A DNA stretch of 64,000 bases from Leptobrachium leishanense (Eukaryota > Chordata > Amphibia > Anura > Megophryidae). The stretch spans positions 55,102,881-55,166,880 of the forward strand of contig CM019063.1 in the NCBI GenBank assembly GCA_009667805.1. The letters are read 5' to 3'. The notes beneath the pieces are model-generated. The model did not search any database. It saw only the letters and a program-made list of their open reading frames with translations, and was not told the DNA's origin. Below, piece after piece: positions 61,701-64,000 of this stretch. The position numbers and the translations under genes are program-made. Position 1 is the stretch's first letter; each line of letters starts with the position of its first letter.

Positions 61701-61965
61701 TGCTGGGGCAATATCCACGTGCTGGGGCAATATCCACGTGCTGGGGCAGTATCCACGTGCTGGGGCAGTATCCACGTTCTGGGGCAGTATCCACGTGCTG
61801 GGGCAGTATCCACGTGCTGGGGCAATATCCAGGAGCTGGGGCAATATCCACGTGCTGGGGCAGTATCCACGTGCTGGGGCAATATCCACGAGCTGGGGCA
61901 GTATCCACGAGCTGGGGCAGTATCCACGAGCTGGGGCAGTATACATGAGCAGGGGCAGTATATCC
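58771..61965. repeat. 19-bp array with CACGTG, about 168 units
   Basis: Unit TATCCACGTGCTGGGGCAG or ...GGGGCAA. Variants include CCACGAGCTGG, CCAGGAGCTGG, GCTGGGTCAA, GCTGCGGCAA, CACGTTCTGG and a 4-bp insertion (ATCCATCC). Variant order repeats: the TGCTAGGGCA...TGCTGCGGCAA block begins at 59841, 60541 and 61644, and GCAGTATACATGAGC at 60131, 60831 and 61936, so blocks of ~700 and ~1104 bp were duplicated. Units lack stops in every frame, giving frames up to 577 codons on plus and 355 on minus; none is a credible gene. Most units hold the E-box CACGTG. Confidence 0.97.
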
Positions 61966-61973
61966 ACAATAGA

Positions 61974-62001
61974 CTGCCCTCTGGGCAGGCTTTACAACTA
62001 G
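61974..62001 (+). terminator. Helitron-type 3' hairpin and CTAG terminus
   Basis: CTGCCC (61974-61979), loop TCT, GGGCAG (61983-61988), then GCTTTACAA and CTAG. In Helitrons this hairpin is thought to act as the rolling-circle replication terminator. Confidence 0.78.
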
Positions 62002-62661
62002 TAAGTAAAATAAAAGTTTAAAAAAAGTAAAAATAAAAATAATAAAAAAATAATAAATTAAATAATAAAAAAATAAATACGTTTTTTTTTTTTAATGCAG
62101 CACTATTGTTAACATTTCAATTATAATGTGAACAATGATGCTTCACTAATGATTTTTTTTGGGGGGGGTTTAGCTAAAATCACTCAATTTCTCCCCAAAA
62201 AAAAATGGGTTCCCCGTTCTAATTTTTTTAACAAATCTACCACATAGAATATAACCGCAGAGCCTCGGATAATAAATTTTTTAAAAAACCCACTTTACAC
62301 ACTGTGGAAGATTGAAATTTTATTGAAAATTCACATTTATTTACTTTTTTTTACATTTTTTGTTATAGCATTTTGGCAGGGCATGGCATATACATATAAT
62401 AATGATATATTATTAATCTGCCGAGTCTGCTGGAAAGAACGATATATAATTTGTCTGGGTGGTATAATAATATGTGACTTAAAAACGGTCAAAATGAGCT
62501 CAGCAAACTTCTACTTCCGAAACAGCGCCGAAGTTGTAAAATTACTCCCGTCCTTAAGGGGTTAAACATGATGAGCATTAAACGGTCAAAATGAGCTCAG
62601 CACATAGTGGTGAAATGGCTCAGCACTGAAGGGGTTAAAAAGCAAAAACATGTAAACATTA
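62002..62661. other. Right part of the family H element
   Basis: A-rich tract, then H landmarks and two TTAA ends near 62572 and 62635. An 80-codon frame at 62323-62565 is not supported as a gene. Confidence 0.55.
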
Positions 62662-62886
62662 GGGGCTATATTACAATCTATGCGCAAAAACACTCGCACA
62701 ACGCAGGAATTTTTGCACCAAGCGTTTGCGCGTGCAAATCACCGCTGGAATTACCCGCGGTAGACAATTATGCGCGCTTGTTGCGCTGACTATGTAATAC
62801 GGCATTCGGCACAAAGGGTTTTACCCCTCGCGTTAATGTTTTTTTGCGCCGGCGCAAACGTTTACGCGAAGATTGTAATTTAGCCC
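62662..62886. mobile_element. Short family G derivative
   Basis: Ends GGGGCTATATTACAATCTAT and GAAGATTGTAATTTAGCCC are inverted. Interior with GCGCAAA, CAAATCACCGCTGGAA and GCGCCGGCGCAAACG. Much shorter than the G elements at 13965 and 44822. Confidence 0.72.
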
Positions 62887-63390
62887 AAGGTATTTCTAAA
62901 CTCGTGACAAAATTTTGAAACTATTTAGCCGGGGTCTTTTTTGGCGGTTGTAGATTTTGGGGCTCAAAGTTAGAAAAAGTGTATTTTTTTCCTTCATACT
63001 GCATAATTTTTTTTATCAGGGTTTCTCAGAAAGCGTGAAAAGCAGGAGAATGACTGGAGAATGAAAAATTCTAGGTCAAAATAGCCAAACCAGAAAAATT
63101 CTCCCTTTCATCTCACTTTCCAAATCGGCTATTTTGACCTAGAATTTTTCATTCTCCAGTCATTCTCCTGCTTTTCACACTCTCTGAATAACCCTGATAG
63201 TAAATTATAGGATATGACGTAAATAATGGTATCTTTAGAAAGTCCATTTAATGGTGAGAAAAACAGTATATAATATGTGTGGGTTCCATAAACGAATTAG
63301 AGTTAAATTAGAGCTAAACAGAAACAGTGCAGAAAGGTAAAGACAGCAGTGGACAGACAATGGTAAAATCGCCTGGTCACTTTGTGGTTA
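62887..63390 (-). mobile_element. Family M repeat, copy 2, interrupted by a palindromic element
   Basis: Inverse of 29966-30300: AAACTATTTAGCCGGGGTCT, TTTTGGCGGTTGTAGATTTT, AAAGTCCATTTAATGG, AGTATATAATATGTGTGGGT. The palindromic element at 63016-63197 lies inside it. Confidence 0.65.
63016..63197. mobile_element. Palindromic TA-target miniature element, related to family F ends
   Basis: The 182-bp element starts TCAGGGTTTCTCAGA and ends CTCTGAATAACCCTGA; its two halves (GAAAAGCAGGAGAATGACTG, ATTCTAGGTCAAAATAGCC) are complementary around a ~45-bp centre. TA lies at both sides (63014-63015, 63198-63199). The uninterrupted M copy near 30160 (inverted) shows TTTTTTATAGTA, confirming a TA duplication. 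Confidence 0.85.
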
Positions 63391-64000
63391 AAACATATGT
63401 TTTTCAATGGTTTGAATAATTCACAGTGAAGAAAAAATGTACTCTTCGGCTCCTGAGTGTCATTGATATGTCGTTATAGGTTTTTTTATTACCAAACTTA
63501 TTTAAAGTGGTGAAGATCTCCAATGGCGCTATAGCTACAATAATACTAGAGCTGCGCACACAATGGCAATAATGTGAAATATGAACTCCGCAGCACTACC
63601 CACAGCTCAACTATAAATAGGATGACTTAAAAAAAAAAGAAATGCAATTCCCCTATTCATGAACAAGTTATTATAAAATCCCTCTGGATGTGAATTTATA
63701 CATAATGAGTATAATAAAAAATAGGTATAATATGTAATGAAATTATAATCACATTTTGCTTCCCTTATAGCATCATCTCTTGAGCACGGGTTGCTTTAGG
63801 CTCTTTTCTAACATATATCTTAATTTAATGCAAAGCTATTATGAGATCGAGAAAAAAAAAATAGAACTACGGGAATGAAACGGAATGTGGATAATTCTAC
63901 AAAGAATACTCGTGAAAAATAAAAAAGATAATCAGTATTTCACATCCAAGACGCGATGGCACATTAAATTTCAAATGTCGATTTCAGAAGAATTTTGAAT
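63391..64000. other. Unassigned AT-rich sequence
   Basis: No element ends, tandem repeats or coding frames recognised. Confidence 0.4.

Larger units (their letters stand above)
55330..62001 (+). mobile_element. Helitron-like non-autonomous element filled with tandem repeats
   Basis: Begins TCTATACTATAAAAGG directly after A55329 and ends CTAG (61998-62001) directly before T62002, the A/T insertion rule of Helitrons. A 6-bp-stem hairpin CTGCCC-TCT-GGGCAG (61974-61988) lies 9 bp before CTAG. Removing the element restores the family H text CATGACCATGTTA|TAAGTAAAATAAAA, which other H copies show uninterrupted (e.g. near 26573). No terminal inverted repeats or target duplication. There is no Rep/helicase gene, so it would depend on a partner. 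Length 6672 bp; nearly all of it is tandem repeat. Confidence 0.8.
54657..62638. mobile_element. Family H TTAA element hosting a Helitron-like insertion
   Basis: Left TTAACCCCTTAACGCCGCAG (TTAA 54657-54660), right CACTGAAGGGGTTAA (TTAA 62635-62638), plus an inner AAGGGGTTAA near 62560. H landmarks on the left (GGCCAGAGCATGGCCTTTCC, ATATCAAACATGACCATG) and right (ATTTCAATTATAATGTGAAC, GAACGATATATAATTTGTCT) are in the normal order once the Helitron-like insert is removed. Confidence 0.75.

Noticed and set aside
58771..61965. CRISPR-like regular repeats
   Set aside because: Head-to-tail 19-bp units without spacers in a eukaryotic transposon context; no cas genes.

Overview
This is a eukaryotic, almost certainly vertebrate, intergenic window made nearly entirely of transposable elements and tandem repeats. 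I found no host protein-coding gene, rRNA or intact tRNA. The mix best fits a large amphibian (probably frog) genome, but that is an inference from repeat style: Tc1 elements, TTAA-flanked miniature elements, hAT and Harbinger-like miniature elements with CpG-rich interiors, solo LTRs, a CR1/L2-type LINE, tRNA-derived SINE pieces and Helitron-like elements. No species is claimed. Family names F, G, H, K, M, hAT-A and hAT-B are labels local to this report.

Layout. 1-6.2 kb: two nearly identical Tc1 elements, one with an open 344-codon DD34E transposase and one with a single stop, flanking family F and hAT-A copies. 6.2-14.7 kb: mostly unassigned sequence with hAT-like, Harbinger-like (K), Tc1 and F/G relics. 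14.7-18.1 kb: a minus-strand Helitron-like 3' end with a ~147-bp tandem array, then a perfect 219-bp-arm inverted repeat. 18.1-20.2 kb: a decayed minus-strand LINE ORF2. 23.0-29.1 kb: degenerate CCCTAA/TTAGGG repeats invaded by hAT-B (which contains a TTAA element with a 23-bp minisatellite) and by a solo LTR. 30.8-42.8 kb: more F, G, H and M elements, a second LINE fragment, and two hammerhead-ribozyme-like motifs (35448-35493, 37691-37731). 44.0-49.1 kb: a deeply nested stack (SINE, G, K, hAT-B, another DNA element, K, solo LTR). 51.9-62.6 kb: TTAA elements, the last hosting a 6.7-kb Helitron-like element (55330-62001).

The most interesting object is that Helitron-like element. It starts TC after an A, ends in a hairpin plus CTAG before a T, and is filled by ten 216-bp self-complementary GC-rich units, two spacer-less palindromes and about 168 copies of a 19-bp unit that usually contains CACGTG. 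Long open frames in these arrays (up to 577 codons) follow from the repeats lacking stops and should not be read as genes. Nesting order and target-site duplications are visible for many elements, so insertion order can be partly reconstructed.
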